Assembly (NCBI GenBank): GCA_910584725.1
Contig: CAJUBE010000025.1
Coordinates: 4,112 to 68,111, forward strand
Origin: an uncultured Lachnospiraceae bacterium
Lineage (GTDB): Bacteria; Bacillota; Clostridia; Lachnospirales; Lachnospiraceae
DNA: 64,000 nt
Direction: 5' to 3'
This document shows positions 27,111-35,598 of the stretch, one piece after another. The position numbers and the translations under genes are program-made. The notes under the pieces are model-generated. The model was given only the letters and a program-made list of their open reading frames with translations, did no database searches and was not told where the DNA came from. The stretch's first letter is position 1. The number at the start of each line of letters is the position of its first letter.

Positions 27111-27470
27111 ATGGATAAGAATAAAAATGTATATGTTACACAGGAAGGAATTAGAAGGGAGATAGAGATCCTTTTATGTACTAGATTTGAAGTGCCCAAA
27201 AAATTTATACAAAACATGGAGAATGAAGAGGGTTTGTTTTTTGGTGTACGGTCATTAATTGGGCCTCGAGATTTGGTTTATTTAGTGTACTTATTGGAAA
27301 AACAATACAATATTTGTTTTGGTGAAGCCGAATATGATAATCCGAAATTTTACAGTTTAGCCGGGCTTTCGGAGATAATAGCAAATATGGTTTCCACGCA
27401 AAAAATTGTTAGAAGGGAAAGTAATGAGAAAATCCATTGTAATGAAAGCAATCTTTCGGTCTCCTGTTAA
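27111..27470 (+). CDS. Peptide maturation acyl-carrier-related protein
   Basis: The 119-residue protein looks like the acyl-carrier-related family of these clusters (TIGR04069 as I recall it). It has a four-helix layout with IGPRDLVYLVYLLEKQYNI (about 50-68) aligning to the G-x-DSL helix of acyl carrier proteins. The phosphopantetheine-bearing Ser is replaced by Asp54, so it cannot be loaded in the usual way. The last about 15 residues (RRESNEKIHCNESN...) are encoded in the overlap with the next gene and look like a random tail. The start at 27111 is chosen because AGGGGAG precedes it; an earlier in-frame ATG is at 27066. Confidence 0.82.
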   Translation: MDKNKNVYVTQEGIRREIEILLCTRFEVPKKFIQNMENEEGLFFGVRSLIGPRDLVYLVYLLEKQYNICFGEAEYDNPKFYSLAGLSEIIANMVSTQKIVRRESNEKIHCNESNLSVSC

Positions 27471-30465
27471 AACGCTGCTAACGTTTTTTTTGATAGCGGT
27501 TTCTTCGTTTATGCTGTTTTCGCGCATTACAGAATACACGGTTATGATCAGGGAGACGATAAATGCTGAAAGTTTTTATCATGGCGTAGCTGCATTGGAT
27601 ATTACCACACCGATGATATCCTATAAAGAGGATAATATGTTCTATACATTTTCTCCGGAGGATAAACCGTGGCCGACAGATGAGAAACTGGAAGAGTTCT
27701 CATCGTTACCGGGTGTGTCGATGACGGATAAAAGATATATGACAGCCGGATTAGTGGACGGATATAAGCGCCTGATTGAAGAAGATTCCCAGATAAGTCA
27801 GTTTGTATTGGAAGGCGATTATGCTGGCTATGAAGAAATGCAAGGCTCAGGGAATTTTATCAATTTGCTGTTCAATAATGTTACGGTACTTGCGGGTGAT
27901 GTCGCCCTTGATTTAGGAAAATCTGTTAGAATAGAGACAATGAAACTGAATGAAGAGCAGTTTGAAGAAATTCGTAATTCGGATTTTTATTACGGAGATC
28001 TTCCCTTAACTTTTTTTGATAAAGTGGAGCAGGGAAGCAGATGTCTTGTTGTAGGGAATTATAATACGACAAGTGGACGGGAATTAAGGATGCATGTGAT
28101 GGATTCGGACGAAAAAGCTTTCTGCGTTTTAAATGATTTGGGAACGGATTATCTTGAAACCGCAGATTTTGCTTATCAGAAAGGTCTAATCAAGGCAATA
28201 CAGCAGGATTCCTATACCTACGATATTGTTTACACAGCTGATATGCGTGCCATACCTTGGTTCAATGAGCGCAGTATGGTCATTGCCGAAGGAAGACCGC
28301 TTATAATGGAGGATGAAAAGTGCTGTGTTGTAAATGAACTTCTTTTGGAAACGTATGGTTTGTCTGTAGGAGATAAAATAACTGTAAAACTCGGAAATAG
28401 GCTATTGCCACAGAATTCCGTAAGAGGTGCAATGGCGCTGGAAGATGGGGAACGGTTTGCGGATTTCGTGGATACAAAAGAGTTGGAGATTATAGGTGCT
28501 TATCGACTTATCGATGACTTACAGACACGTATAGCAGAGTCGGAATGGGGGTACACATCAAATACTATTTTTGTACCATCTTCGCTTTTGCCGGTAACAG
28601 TTCCGAATGACTATAATGCCAGTGCAGGCGAGTTCAGCGTGTTTATAGAAAATGCCTCTGACATAGAAACATTCAAGGAAGCGGCCGAACCAATGGCTGC
28701 TGAGATGGGATTAGGTTTGCGTTTTTCGGATGGCGGCTGGATGCGTGTTAAAGACAGCTTTACCACGGGTAAATGGACATCATTTTTGACGGTTGTTTTT
28801 TATGTGCTTGGAGCAGTGCTAGCGCAGTTCCTTGCAGTGTATTTATATATTGGAAGTAATAAAAGAGTATATGCTATTATGCGGACGCTTGGAGTGCCGA
28901 TAAGAAAAGCAGATAGTGCAATTGTATTTCCAATTGCAGCACTTATTATAGTTGCTGTGCCTGTAAGTGGTATTGCGGGGATCCTTTGTACCGCCCAATC
29001 AACGGCCAAGGTATTGTCCGATATGTCTAACAGTATGCCTGAGGGTTATGTTACTAATATAGGTCAACCGCTCATGGTAATTGTTTTATGCCTGTTTTTA
29101 GAAATCATTTATATTTTGTGCGTTACACTTGCTGTTTTAAGGAAAATGCGAAAAATATCTCCCTTGGAATTATTGCAGGAGGAAACGGTGCGGATAGTTA
29201 CCGCCAAGAAGAAATCTTCAGTTTATGAGGACCACGATTTTTCCCCTCACAGTTTTGCAATTTCAAAGATCTCTGCGGTTGACGAAGCAGCCCCTTCCGA
29301 AGATTATAATGCCTTTTTACATGTAACTGTATATGCCATTCGCCATATGAGGCGCAACATCGGAGGAACATTGATTTCATTGATTCTTGCGGCAGCACTT
29401 TTTGCTGGCACGGGAGTATTTGCGATGGCAATGCTAACCTATCAGGATGCTTTTTACGAAACCGATGTAAAGGGTCGTGCTACGGGCTTTTCTTCTTCTT
29501 CGATTACCGAACTGTCCGAATCGGACTTGACAGACAATTTATATTATTATGGGAAACTGAGTGTTCGTATAGATAGAAATGGATTTAGAGGATCTATGAC
29601 GTTTACTAATGACATTGAACGTTATCTGAAAAATAATTATATGATTACTTATGCTGACGGTTATAATCAGTCTATTTTTGAAAGTGATGGAGCCTTATGT
29701 CTGTTGGGAAATACGATGGCTGAGATACTGGGGATCCGGATTGGTGATGAGATAACGCTTTTAACAGATGATTTGTATTCTTTTATGAAACAAATGTATG
29801 ATGACGAGTCTATGCTTGCACAAGCAGTTGTTCGGGCTGGTAAGACATATAAAGTGGCGGGAATCATAGAATCAGCGGATGAAAATGTAAATGTCGGCAT
29901 TTTTGCATCGGCAAACGATGCGGCAGAGACATTTTATGGTCAGCCTTTTCCAATCGGGTATTGTGAATTTAGTCTAACAAATAATGATAGAGTCAATGAA
30001 CTGAACGATTTGCTTGATGAGGAGAAAAACCAAGAACTGCAATATGCTCCAGCGGCATCATTCTATGTGGATACGACGACACTTGAAAATATTCGTAAAA
30101 TTCGTGACCTTTTAAAAGAGTTGTTTCCAATTGTTGTAGTAGTTGCGCTTCTAATTGCGCTGATCGGCTCTGGACTAATTATTGTACAGTCGGCGACAGA
30201 AGCAGCATATATGCGGATTCTTGGTGTCAGCAAGAGACGTGCCTGTTGTATGCTCGTATCGGGACATGTTGTGTTGTGCATTGTTGGGATGTTATTTGTG
30301 GCAGGCATTCTTTACCTTGGTGTACCTATACTGTTTGTAAGGAGTACACGAGTATTTTTGGTCTGCTGGACAATATATTTAGCGGGTTACATGGTCGGTG
30401 CACTTACAGCAGCAGTGCAGATAACAAAATATAGAATATTGGAACTGATGCAAACAAAGGAATAG
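27424..30465 (+). CDS. FtsX-type ABC transporter permease
   Basis: The 1013-residue permease has an N-terminal membrane helix, a large extracytoplasmic domain (about 35-440), three helices of an FtsX unit (about 455-590), a second extracytoplasmic domain (about 660-860) and a terminal three-helix FtsX unit. This is the double-FtsX architecture of MacB/YknZ-like and peptide-immunity transporters. Its ATPase is encoded 34 bases downstream. It overlaps the acyl-carrier-related gene by 47 bases, with its RBS AGAAGGGA inside that gene. Likely role: export of, or resistance to, the cluster's peptide. Confidence 0.88.
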   Translation: MRKSIVMKAIFRSPVKTLLTFFLIAVSSFMLFSRITEYTVMIRETINAESFYHGVAALDITTPMISYKEDNMFYTFSPEDKPWPTDEKLEEFSSLPGVSMTDKRYMTAGLVDGYKRLIEEDSQISQFVLEGDYAGYEEMQGSGNFINLLFNNVTVLAGDVALDLGKSVRIETMKLNEEQFEEIRNSDFYYGDLPLTFFDKVEQGSRCLVVGNYNTTSGRELRMHVMDSDEKAFCVLNDLGTDYLETADFAYQKGLIKAIQQDSYTYDIVYTADMRAIPWFNERSMVIAEGRPLIMEDEKCCVVNELLLETYGLSVGDKITVKLGNRLLPQNSVRGAMALEDGERFADFVDTKELEIIGAYRLIDDLQTRIAESEWGYTSNTIFVPSSLLPVTVPNDYNASAGEFSVFIENASDIETFKEAAEPMAAEMGLGLRFSDGGWMRVKDSFTTGKWTSFLTVVFYVLGAVLAQFLAVYLYIGSNKRVYAIMRTLGVPIRKADSAIVFPIAALIIVAVPVSGIAGILCTAQSTAKVLSDMSNSMPEGYVTNIGQPLMVIVLCLFLEIIYILCVTLAVLRKMRKISPLELLQEETVRIVTAKKKSSVYEDHDFSPHSFAISKISAVDEAAPSEDYNAFLHVTVYAIRHMRRNIGGTLISLILAAALFAGTGVFAMAMLTYQDAFYETDVKGRATGFSSSSITELSESDLTDNLYYYGKLSVRIDRNGFRGSMTFTNDIERYLKNNYMITYADGYNQSIFESDGALCLLGNTMAEILGIRIGDEITLLTDDLYSFMKQMYDDESMLAQAVVRAGKTYKVAGIIESADENVNVGIFASANDAAETFYGQPFPIGYCEFSLTNNDRVNELNDLLDEEKNQELQYAPAASFYVDTTTLENIRKIRDLLKELFPIVVVVALLIALIGSGLIIVQSATEAAYMRILGVSKRRACCMLVSGHVVLCIVGMLFVAGILYLGVPILFVRSTRVFLVCWTIYLAGYMVGALTAAVQITKYRILELMQTKE

Positions 30466-30499
30466 AATCATATTAGGTCTATGACGGGAGGGGCATAGG

Positions 30500-31195
30500 A
30501 TGTCAGTATTAGCATTGAAAAATGTAACTTATACTTATAAGAACGCACAGAAACCTGCTGTCTCTGGAGTTTCCTGTACATTTGAGGAGGGGCAGGTTTA
30601 TGCAATTGTGGGATCTTCCGGTTCTGGTAAATCGACTTTGCTTTCTCTTATCGCAGGAATGGATATCCCTACAGAGGGCGAGATTTCTTTTGACGGTAGA
30701 AGCATTGCAACACTTGATCTCGATCACTATCGCCGTGAAAGTATTTCTATGATCTTTCAGGCTTTCCATCTTTTTCCGCTTCTCACAGTTATGGAGAACG
30801 TTTGTTTTCCTATGGAACTGTGCGGTATGAATCCAAAGGACGCAAAATCGAGGGCAGAAGTACTGCTGGAAGGGGTAGGTATCACGAGGGAACAAATGAA
30901 ACGTTTCCCTTCAAAGCTGTCGGGAGGAGAACGGCAACGGGTAGCAATTGCAAGAAGTCTTGCATCAAATGCGAAAATTATTCTGGCGGATGAACCAACG
31001 GGAAACCTTGACTATGCGAATACACAAAACATTATTGAGATATTGTGTAATCTTGCACATGAAAAAGGGTATTGCATAATCATCGTTACTCATGATAGTG
31101 AAGTTGCCGAAGCGGCTGATAGGGCGTTTCGGATGAGAGACGGGGGATTACAGATTGGACGAGAGTCAAATCATACTTGTAGCTATTTAATGTAG
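30500..31195 (+). CDS. ABC transporter ATP-binding protein (MacB/LolD type)
   Basis: The 231-residue ATPase has Walker A GSSGSGKST (about 38-46), the Q-loop MIFQAFHLFP, signature LSGGERQRVAIARSL (about 139-153), Walker B IILADEPTGNLD and switch His in VTHDSE. It belongs to the subfamily that serves FtsX-type permeases and should pair with the gene at 27424. RBS GGGAGGGG precedes it. It is the last large gene before the precursor peptide. Confidence 0.93.
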   Translation: MSVLALKNVTYTYKNAQKPAVSGVSCTFEEGQVYAIVGSSGSGKSTLLSLIAGMDIPTEGEISFDGRSIATLDLDHYRRESISMIFQAFHLFPLLTVMENVCFPMELCGMNPKDAKSRAEVLLEGVGITREQMKRFPSKLSGGERQRVAIARSLASNAKIILADEPTGNLDYANTQNIIEILCNLAHEKGYCIIIVTHDSEVAEAADRAFRMRDGGLQIGRESNHTCSYLM

Positions 31196-31264
31196 AGTAT
31201 GTTTTGATTTTTTCGCAGGAGAATATTTTTCTCTTGTAGATTCATAAGAAAGGAGGGGATTAAG

Positions 31265-31444
31265 ATGAAAAGGAAGTTAAGCAAAACAAGGCATTTTCAA
31301 GAGAATACTCTTGAAGCAATGGAAAAAAATTGCGGTTGTTCTATGGATTGCAACAATTGCAGCGGTGGTGGTTCCTTCTATATTGAGGAAAAAAATAACA
31401 TTAATATAATGTTTTCACAAAATGTATTTGAACACACGCCGTAA
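31265..31444 (+). CDS. Cys-rich RiPP precursor peptide (CLI_3235-like)
   Basis: A 59-codon frame follows a strong RBS (AAGGAGGGG, 31250-31258). The basic leader MKRKLSKTRHFQ is followed by ENTLEAMEKN, then a cysteine block CGCSMDCNNC (Cys23, 25, 29, 32), a Gly run SGGG and a polar tail ending FEHTP. The order resembles my recollection of precursor peptides that accompany CcpM maturases (CLI_3235 bacteriocin family): basic start, ET-[LI]-EA segment, then Cys-rich core. It lies 69 bases after the ABC ATPase gene and is followed by a terminator. Which residues form the mature product is unknown; the Gly run could mark a cleavage site. Confidence 0.83.
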   Translation: MKRKLSKTRHFQENTLEAMEKNCGCSMDCNNCSGGGSFYIEEKNNINIMFSQNVFEHTP

Positions 31445-31475
31445 AGTAAATGCATAATATGTTTGCGTAGAAAGA

Positions 31476-31528
31476 AAATGCTCTTTATTGATGAAATCGT
31501 AATTGATTATCAATTAAAGAGCATTTTT
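31476..31528 (+). terminator. Terminator after the precursor peptide gene
   Basis: Arms AAATGCTCTTTA (31476-31487) and TAAAGAGCATTT (31515-31526) form a 12-bp stem; inner bases TGAT/ATCA can extend it. TTTTTAT follows. It closes the natural-product cluster. Confidence 0.85.
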
Positions 31529-31736
31529 ATGCAGGAAGTGTGGTGTCAAATCATATACCTCGCAGTAAAGCAACGCCGTTTTTCGGCGGCGTAGTTTCCT
31601 GTATTCATCTGGAAACGCCTCTGGCTAGGGCAGCACTTATAGATGATTTTATAGACGAGCGTCAGATTTGACGCTTACGTATTTTTGCATAAGAGATATT
31701 TGAATGTCGCTTCTGGTTATTGCCAAGGCGTGCCTA
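31529..31736. other. Intergenic region with two small hairpins
   Basis: Two short stem-loops occur: ACGCCG/CGGCGT at 31573-31592 and AGCGTCA/TGACGCT at 31658-31675. The second is followed on the plus strand by TACGTATTTTTG and lies beyond the end of the minus-strand MATE gene. No gene, attachment site or mobile element is recognisable, although this is the right-hand border of the AT-rich island. Confidence 0.4.
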
Positions 31737-33068
31737 TTATTTCGGAAATTTCCGGCAGTCCCTTCGGTAAAAACAGATGGAAATTGCCGTAGCGATCACC
31801 CAGCCCACAGGCCATGCGCACCAGATACCGATGGCGCTCTGTGTCAGGTCGGACAGGAGAAATGCCAGAATCACGCGCAGCGCCAAATCCGTGAAGGTGG
31901 CTGCCATAAACTGCCGCATGGCGCTGATGCCCCGGAGAATGCCGTCCGCGATCAGCTTTGCGGACACGACAAAATAGAACGGAGACAGAATCCATAAAAT
32001 CTGCTGTCCTGTCAGTATAGCGGCGGTCGAGCCTTTTTCCATGAATAGAAGAAGCAGGTATTTTCCGAGGAAGATATAGAGGGCGCAAAAGGGCACACAC
32101 AGGCACCATACCATTTTAATCCCTGCTTTGAAACCGTCTTTTAAGCGGCTGTACTTTCCGGCGCCCAGATTCTGCGCGGCAAAGTTGGAAATACCGTTGC
32201 CGATTGTGGTGAAGGAGGTAATCACCAGATTGTTCAGTTTTATGGCGGCGGAATATCCTGCCATAACGGAGGCGCCGAAGCCGTTAATAACGCTTTGAAT
32301 CAGGATATTTCCAATGGAAATAAAACTTTGCTGGAGAATGCTCGGTACGGCGATTACCACAATCTTTTTTAACAGCCCGGCGTCAAACAATGTCGGTTTT
32401 TTATCACAGGGAATTTTTTTAAGTCGCATCCATATTGTTAAAACGGCGAGAATGCAGCTAATGCCCTGACATAAAAAAGTCGCCCATGCCACGCCGGCAA
32501 CGCCCATGTGAAAAGCTTTTACGAATAGGATATCCACCGCGATATTTGATGTGGAAGATACCGCCAGAAAATAGAAGGGGGTTTTGGAGTCTCCGAGGGC
32601 GGAGAAAATACCGGTTGCGATGTTGTAGAAAAAGACAAAGGGCAGCCCCCACACATAAATATCCAGATAAAGTTTGGAGTCAGCGAGCAGTTCTTCCGGC
32701 GTCCGGATCAGGCGCAGCAGCGGGTCGCATCCTAAAAGACCGATCAGCATCAGCGCGCCGCATACGACGGCGCTGAAAAGGCAGGCGGTGGATACGGCGG
32801 TTTTCAGCCCGCGGTAGTCTTTTGCGCCAAACAGCTGGGAGGTGATGACGGAGCATCCCATGTTGCATCCGAAAGCAAAAGCAATGAAGATCAGGGTGAT
32901 TTCATAGCTGTTTCCCACGGCGGCGAGTGCGTTCTCCCCGATAAATTTTCCTGCCACAAGGCTGTCTGCTATGTTATAAAGCTGTTGGAAGATAATGCTG
33001 CCAAAAAGAGGCAGGCAAAACTGCCACAATACTTTTTTGGGTTCACCGATAGTCAGATCTTTATTCAT
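31737..33068 (-). CDS. MATE family efflux transporter
   Basis: The 443-residue protein has twelve hydrophobic segments in two related halves and typical MATE sequence: LPLFGSIIFQQLYNIADSLVAGKFIGENALAAVGNS in the first helices (read in pieces) and GFGASVMAGYSAAIKLN in the second half. Such pumps exchange Na+ or H+ for cationic drugs or metabolites. The start at 33068 gives the usual MNKDLT-IGEP N-terminus. A second MATE gene lies at 61986. It is divergent from a LysR regulator, which may control it. Confidence 0.92.
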   Translation of the reverse strand: MNKDLTIGEPKKVLWQFCLPLFGSIIFQQLYNIADSLVAGKFIGENALAAVGNSYEITLIFIAFAFGCNMGCSVITSQLFGAKDYRGLKTAVSTACLFSAVVCGALMLIGLLGCDPLLRLIRTPEELLADSKLYLDIYVWGLPFVFFYNIATGIFSALGDSKTPFYFLAVSSTSNIAVDILFVKAFHMGVAGVAWATFLCQGISCILAVLTIWMRLKKIPCDKKPTLFDAGLLKKIVVIAVPSILQQSFISIGNILIQSVINGFGASVMAGYSAAIKLNNLVITSFTTIGNGISNFAAQNLGAGKYSRLKDGFKAGIKMVWCLCVPFCALYIFLGKYLLLLFMEKGSTAAILTGQQILWILSPFYFVVSAKLIADGILRGISAMRQFMAATFTDLALRVILAFLLSDLTQSAIGIWCAWPVGWVIATAISICFYRRDCRKFPK

Positions 33069-33097
33069 AATGCTGTGTCCTCTCCCGTATTTCATTA

Positions 33098-33138
33098 TAC
33101 TCAGGAGCGAAAACATTTTTCGTTTTCGCTCCTGAGTA
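33098..33138. repeat. 17-bp perfect inverted repeat upstream of the MATE gene
   Basis: Arms TACTCAGGAGCGAAAAC (33098-33114) and its complement (33122-33138) enclose a seven-base loop. It lies 30 bases upstream of the MATE start, within its probable leader or promoter, so it could be a hairpin in the mRNA or an operator. Confidence 0.6.
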
Positions 33139-33140
33139 TC

Positions 33141-33191
33141 GCGCCGGATGCACGCCGCAAAGCGGCAAAATTCCTATGTGCATCCGTGCGC
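33141..33191. repeat. Nested inverted repeat in the MATE/LysR intergenic region
   Basis: An outer stem CGGATGCAC/GTGCATCCG, extended by GCGC/GCGC past a one-base bulge, encloses an inner hairpin GCCGC-AAA-GCGGC. The whole is GC-rich within AT-rich surroundings and directly follows the other inverted repeat. It resembles REP-like palindromic elements, but I saw no second copy in the window. Confidence 0.5.
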
Positions 33192-33315
33192 TTCATGTTA
33201 TACTGAGCGGTCATTTTTTTCAACCGCCAGTATACATATTTCCGAGAATGTATTATAATGCATTTTATTGGATGTGAAAAATGTATATGTTATATTGGAG
33301 ACATATAAAATATAT

Positions 33316-34224
33316 ATGGATATCAATTTTGAGTATTATAAAATTTTTTACTATGTGGCGAAATATGAGAATATAACGAAAGCGGCGGCAGCGCTTGGCA
33401 GTAACCAGCCCAATGTGACGCGTGTGATGAAGCTGCTGGAATCCCAGCTTGGATGCCGTCTGTTTATCCGCGAGGCAAGGGGGATCCGCCTGACGGAAGA
33501 GGGGGAACGGCTCTATTCGCATGTGGAGGTTGCCTACAGGCATTTGATGAATGCGCAGGAGGAGATTGGCGGACCGGCAATGCCGGGCGGCGGTTCGGTG
33601 GAGATCGGGACGACGGAGACAGCGCTTCACCTCTTTTTGCTGGATGCCCTGCATGATTTCCGGCAGAGGTACCCGGAAGTGAAAATCAAAATCCACAACC
33701 ATACGACGCCGGAGACAATCAGGCAGCTCACCGGCGGGCGGGTGGATTTTGCAGTGATTACCATGCCCTATGAACTGCCGGCGACCCTTTCGGGGTTTCC
33801 CGTACTGGATTTTGAGGAAATTCTTGTGGGGGGAATGCAGTATAAGGATTTGTGTAAAACTTCGTTGAAACTAATAGATATTAGAAAATATCCATGGATC
33901 GGGCTGGGAAGGGAGAGCGCGACCTACGCTCTTTATAAAGATTTTTTCATACAGCACGGTGTAGATTTTGAGCCGGACATGGAAGTGGAGACATCCGATC
34001 TCATGCTGCCGCTTATTGAAAATAATTTTGGCATCGGTTTTGTGCCGGAGAAGATTGCCGCGCCTTTGATTGAGGAAGGGAAGCTCGTGCGGATACCGAC
34101 AGACGGCGATATCCCGGGGCGTTCCATACAGGTTGTTTCCGATCGGGGACGGGGAAAAAATTTTGCGGCGGACACGCTCTATAAATATCTGAAAAATTTT
34201 TCACAGGAACGTATTTTGATATAA
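33316..34224 (+). CDS. LysR family transcriptional regulator
   Basis: The 302-residue regulator has an N-terminal winged helix with FYYVAKYENITKAAAALGSNQPNVTRVMKLLESQLG (about 8-45, in pieces), the LysR signature, and a periplasmic-binding-like effector domain (about 90-300). The start at 33316 fits the family's MDINFEYYKIFYYV; the RBS (TGGAG) is 15 bases away, a little far. It is divergent from the MATE gene and upstream of a hydrolase 62 bases away, either of which may be its target. Effector unknown. Confidence 0.92.
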   Translation: MDINFEYYKIFYYVAKYENITKAAAALGSNQPNVTRVMKLLESQLGCRLFIREARGIRLTEEGERLYSHVEVAYRHLMNAQEEIGGPAMPGGGSVEIGTTETALHLFLLDALHDFRQRYPEVKIKIHNHTTPETIRQLTGGRVDFAVITMPYELPATLSGFPVLDFEEILVGGMQYKDLCKTSLKLIDIRKYPWIGLGRESATYALYKDFFIQHGVDFEPDMEVETSDLMLPLIENNFGIGFVPEKIAAPLIEEGKLVRIPTDGDIPGRSIQVVSDRGRGKNFAADTLYKYLKNFSQERILI

Positions 34225-34286
34225 ACAAATTTTATGCCTGCGCGTTGTTTGACAAAAATTTGGTATGCGCAGAATTGGAGAAAATA

Positions 34287-34973
34287 ATGGATATCAATTT
34301 GTATTATCAGGAGAAGGGCGAGGGGGAGCCGTTATTACTTTTGCATGGAAATGGGGAGGACGGCACATATTTTGTCAATCAAACGGCTTATTTTTCCGAT
34401 AGATACCGGGTGATTACGGTAGATACGAGAGGGCATGGGAAATCCCCGCGGGGGACGGCGCCTTTTACGATGGAGCAGTTTGCCATGGACTTATATAAAC
34501 TGATGGACGGATTACAGATACAGAAGGCGGTTATATTGGGTTTTTCGGACGGGGCGAACATTGCCATGAAGTTTGCGTTAAAGTACCCGGACCGGGTGAA
34601 AGCGCTTATCCTAAACGGCGGAAATCTGGATACAAGGGGAGTCAAGAGGAGCATACAGATTCCGATCGAGATTGGCTATCGATTTGCGAAACTGTTTGCG
34701 GGAAAATCGGAAGAGGCGAAATCCCATATGGAGATTCTGGGATTGATGGTGAATGAGCCGAATATTCAGCCCGAAGAACTGCGTGCGATTCAGGCGCCCA
34801 CGCTTGTGGTCGCGGGAACGAGGGATATGATTAAGCAAAGTCATACGGAGACCATTGCGCAGAACATACCGAATGCGAAGCTCTCCATTATCCCGGGGGA
34901 TCATTTTATTGCGAATAAGAAGCCGGAGGCGTTTAATCAAGTTGTGGAAGATTTTTTGCGGACAAGTCTATAG
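34287..34973 (+). CDS. Alpha/beta hydrolase
   Basis: The 228-residue hydrolase has the HGNG oxyanion motif (about 19-22), nucleophile elbow GFSDG (GxSxG), an acid in VVAGTRD and the catalytic His in IPGDHF near the C-terminus. It has no signal peptide, so it is cytoplasmic. Substrate cannot be predicted; relatives include esterases and 3-oxoadipate enol-lactonase-like enzymes. TTGGAG lies upstream of ATG 34287, which is in a good position; the in-frame ATG at 34245 lacks a site. Confidence 0.88.
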   Translation: MDINLYYQEKGEGEPLLLLHGNGEDGTYFVNQTAYFSDRYRVITVDTRGHGKSPRGTAPFTMEQFAMDLYKLMDGLQIQKAVILGFSDGANIAMKFALKYPDRVKALILNGGNLDTRGVKRSIQIPIEIGYRFAKLFAGKSEEAKSHMEILGLMVNEPNIQPEELRAIQAPTLVVAGTRDMIKQSHTETIAQNIPNAKLSIIPGDHFIANKKPEAFNQVVEDFLRTSL

Positions 34974-34986
34974 AAACATATTTTTC

Positions 34987-35038
34987 TTGACATATTAGTA
35001 ACTTGTTACTATAATAAGAAACGCAACAAGTTACTAAT
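34987..35038 (+). promoter_or_regulatory. Consensus promoter with MarR-type operator
   Basis: TTGACA (34987-34992) and TATAAT (35010-35015) are separated by exactly 17 bases. A 14-bp inverted repeat ATTAGTAACTTGTT (34994-35007) and complement (35025-35038) has one arm in the spacer and one at the expected start of transcription. The left arm itself contains the palindrome AGTAACTTGTTACT. This is the layout of an autorepressed marR operon. Confidence 0.85.
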
Positions 35039-35054
35039 AGAAGAGGAGTCTATC

Positions 35055-35594
35055 ATGTTAGCAGAACTGACGGTGCGATTTTCCGGCACGACGGAAAATC
35101 GGAAAAAAGCTATTTTCAGCAGTTTATTTATTGCTACAAACAAATTGCAGACGCTTTTTGACAATCATATTCCCCAGATATCATTGAAACAGTTTATGCT
35201 GCTCGCTATTGTCCAAAATTCGGAGGAACCGTTGACTTTTACACAGTTGGGCAATATATTAGGCTGTTCCAGACAGAATATAAAAAAACTGGCGCAAATT
35301 TTAGTAAAAAAGGGATTTGTTACCATTCAGCAGAGCCCGCATGATACAAGAGCCATGTGCATCTGTCCAACAGAAAAAGTGAATGATTATTTTGTCAAAG
35401 ATTTTTCAGAATATCAAGAAGAGCTGAAATATCTCTTTGAAGTTTATTCAGACAAGGAGATTGAAACACTTTTTATACTATTATCAAAACTGTATGAGGG
35501 GATAGATCATTTGGAGAAGAGGATTACTAACAGGGAAAATGCGGGTGATAGTGGGCAGCAGGCACCAGAAAACAACAAAAATAAGGAGAAGTAA
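35055..35594 (+). CDS. MarR family transcriptional regulator
   Basis: The 179-residue regulator has a winged helix with LTFTQLGNILGCSRQNIKKLAQILVKKGF (about 64-92, in pieces) and the wing QQSPHDTRAM, followed by a dimerisation helix and a polar tail (ENAGDSGQQAPENN). It is four bases upstream of the flavodoxin gene and should be co-transcribed with it. The double-palindrome promoter directly upstream suggests autorepression relieved by a small ligand or oxidant, which would induce the flavodoxin. Confidence 0.9.
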   Translation: MLAELTVRFSGTTENRKKAIFSSLFIATNKLQTLFDNHIPQISLKQFMLLAIVQNSEEPLTFTQLGNILGCSRQNIKKLAQILVKKGFVTIQQSPHDTRAMCICPTEKVNDYFVKDFSEYQEELKYLFEVYSDKEIETLFILLSKLYEGIDHLEKRITNRENAGDSGQQAPENNKNKEK

Positions 35595-35598
35595 GCCG

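Noticed and set aside
31573..31675. Small hairpins as an island attachment site
   Set aside because: No matching direct repeat exists at the left border and no integrase or tRNA gene is present.
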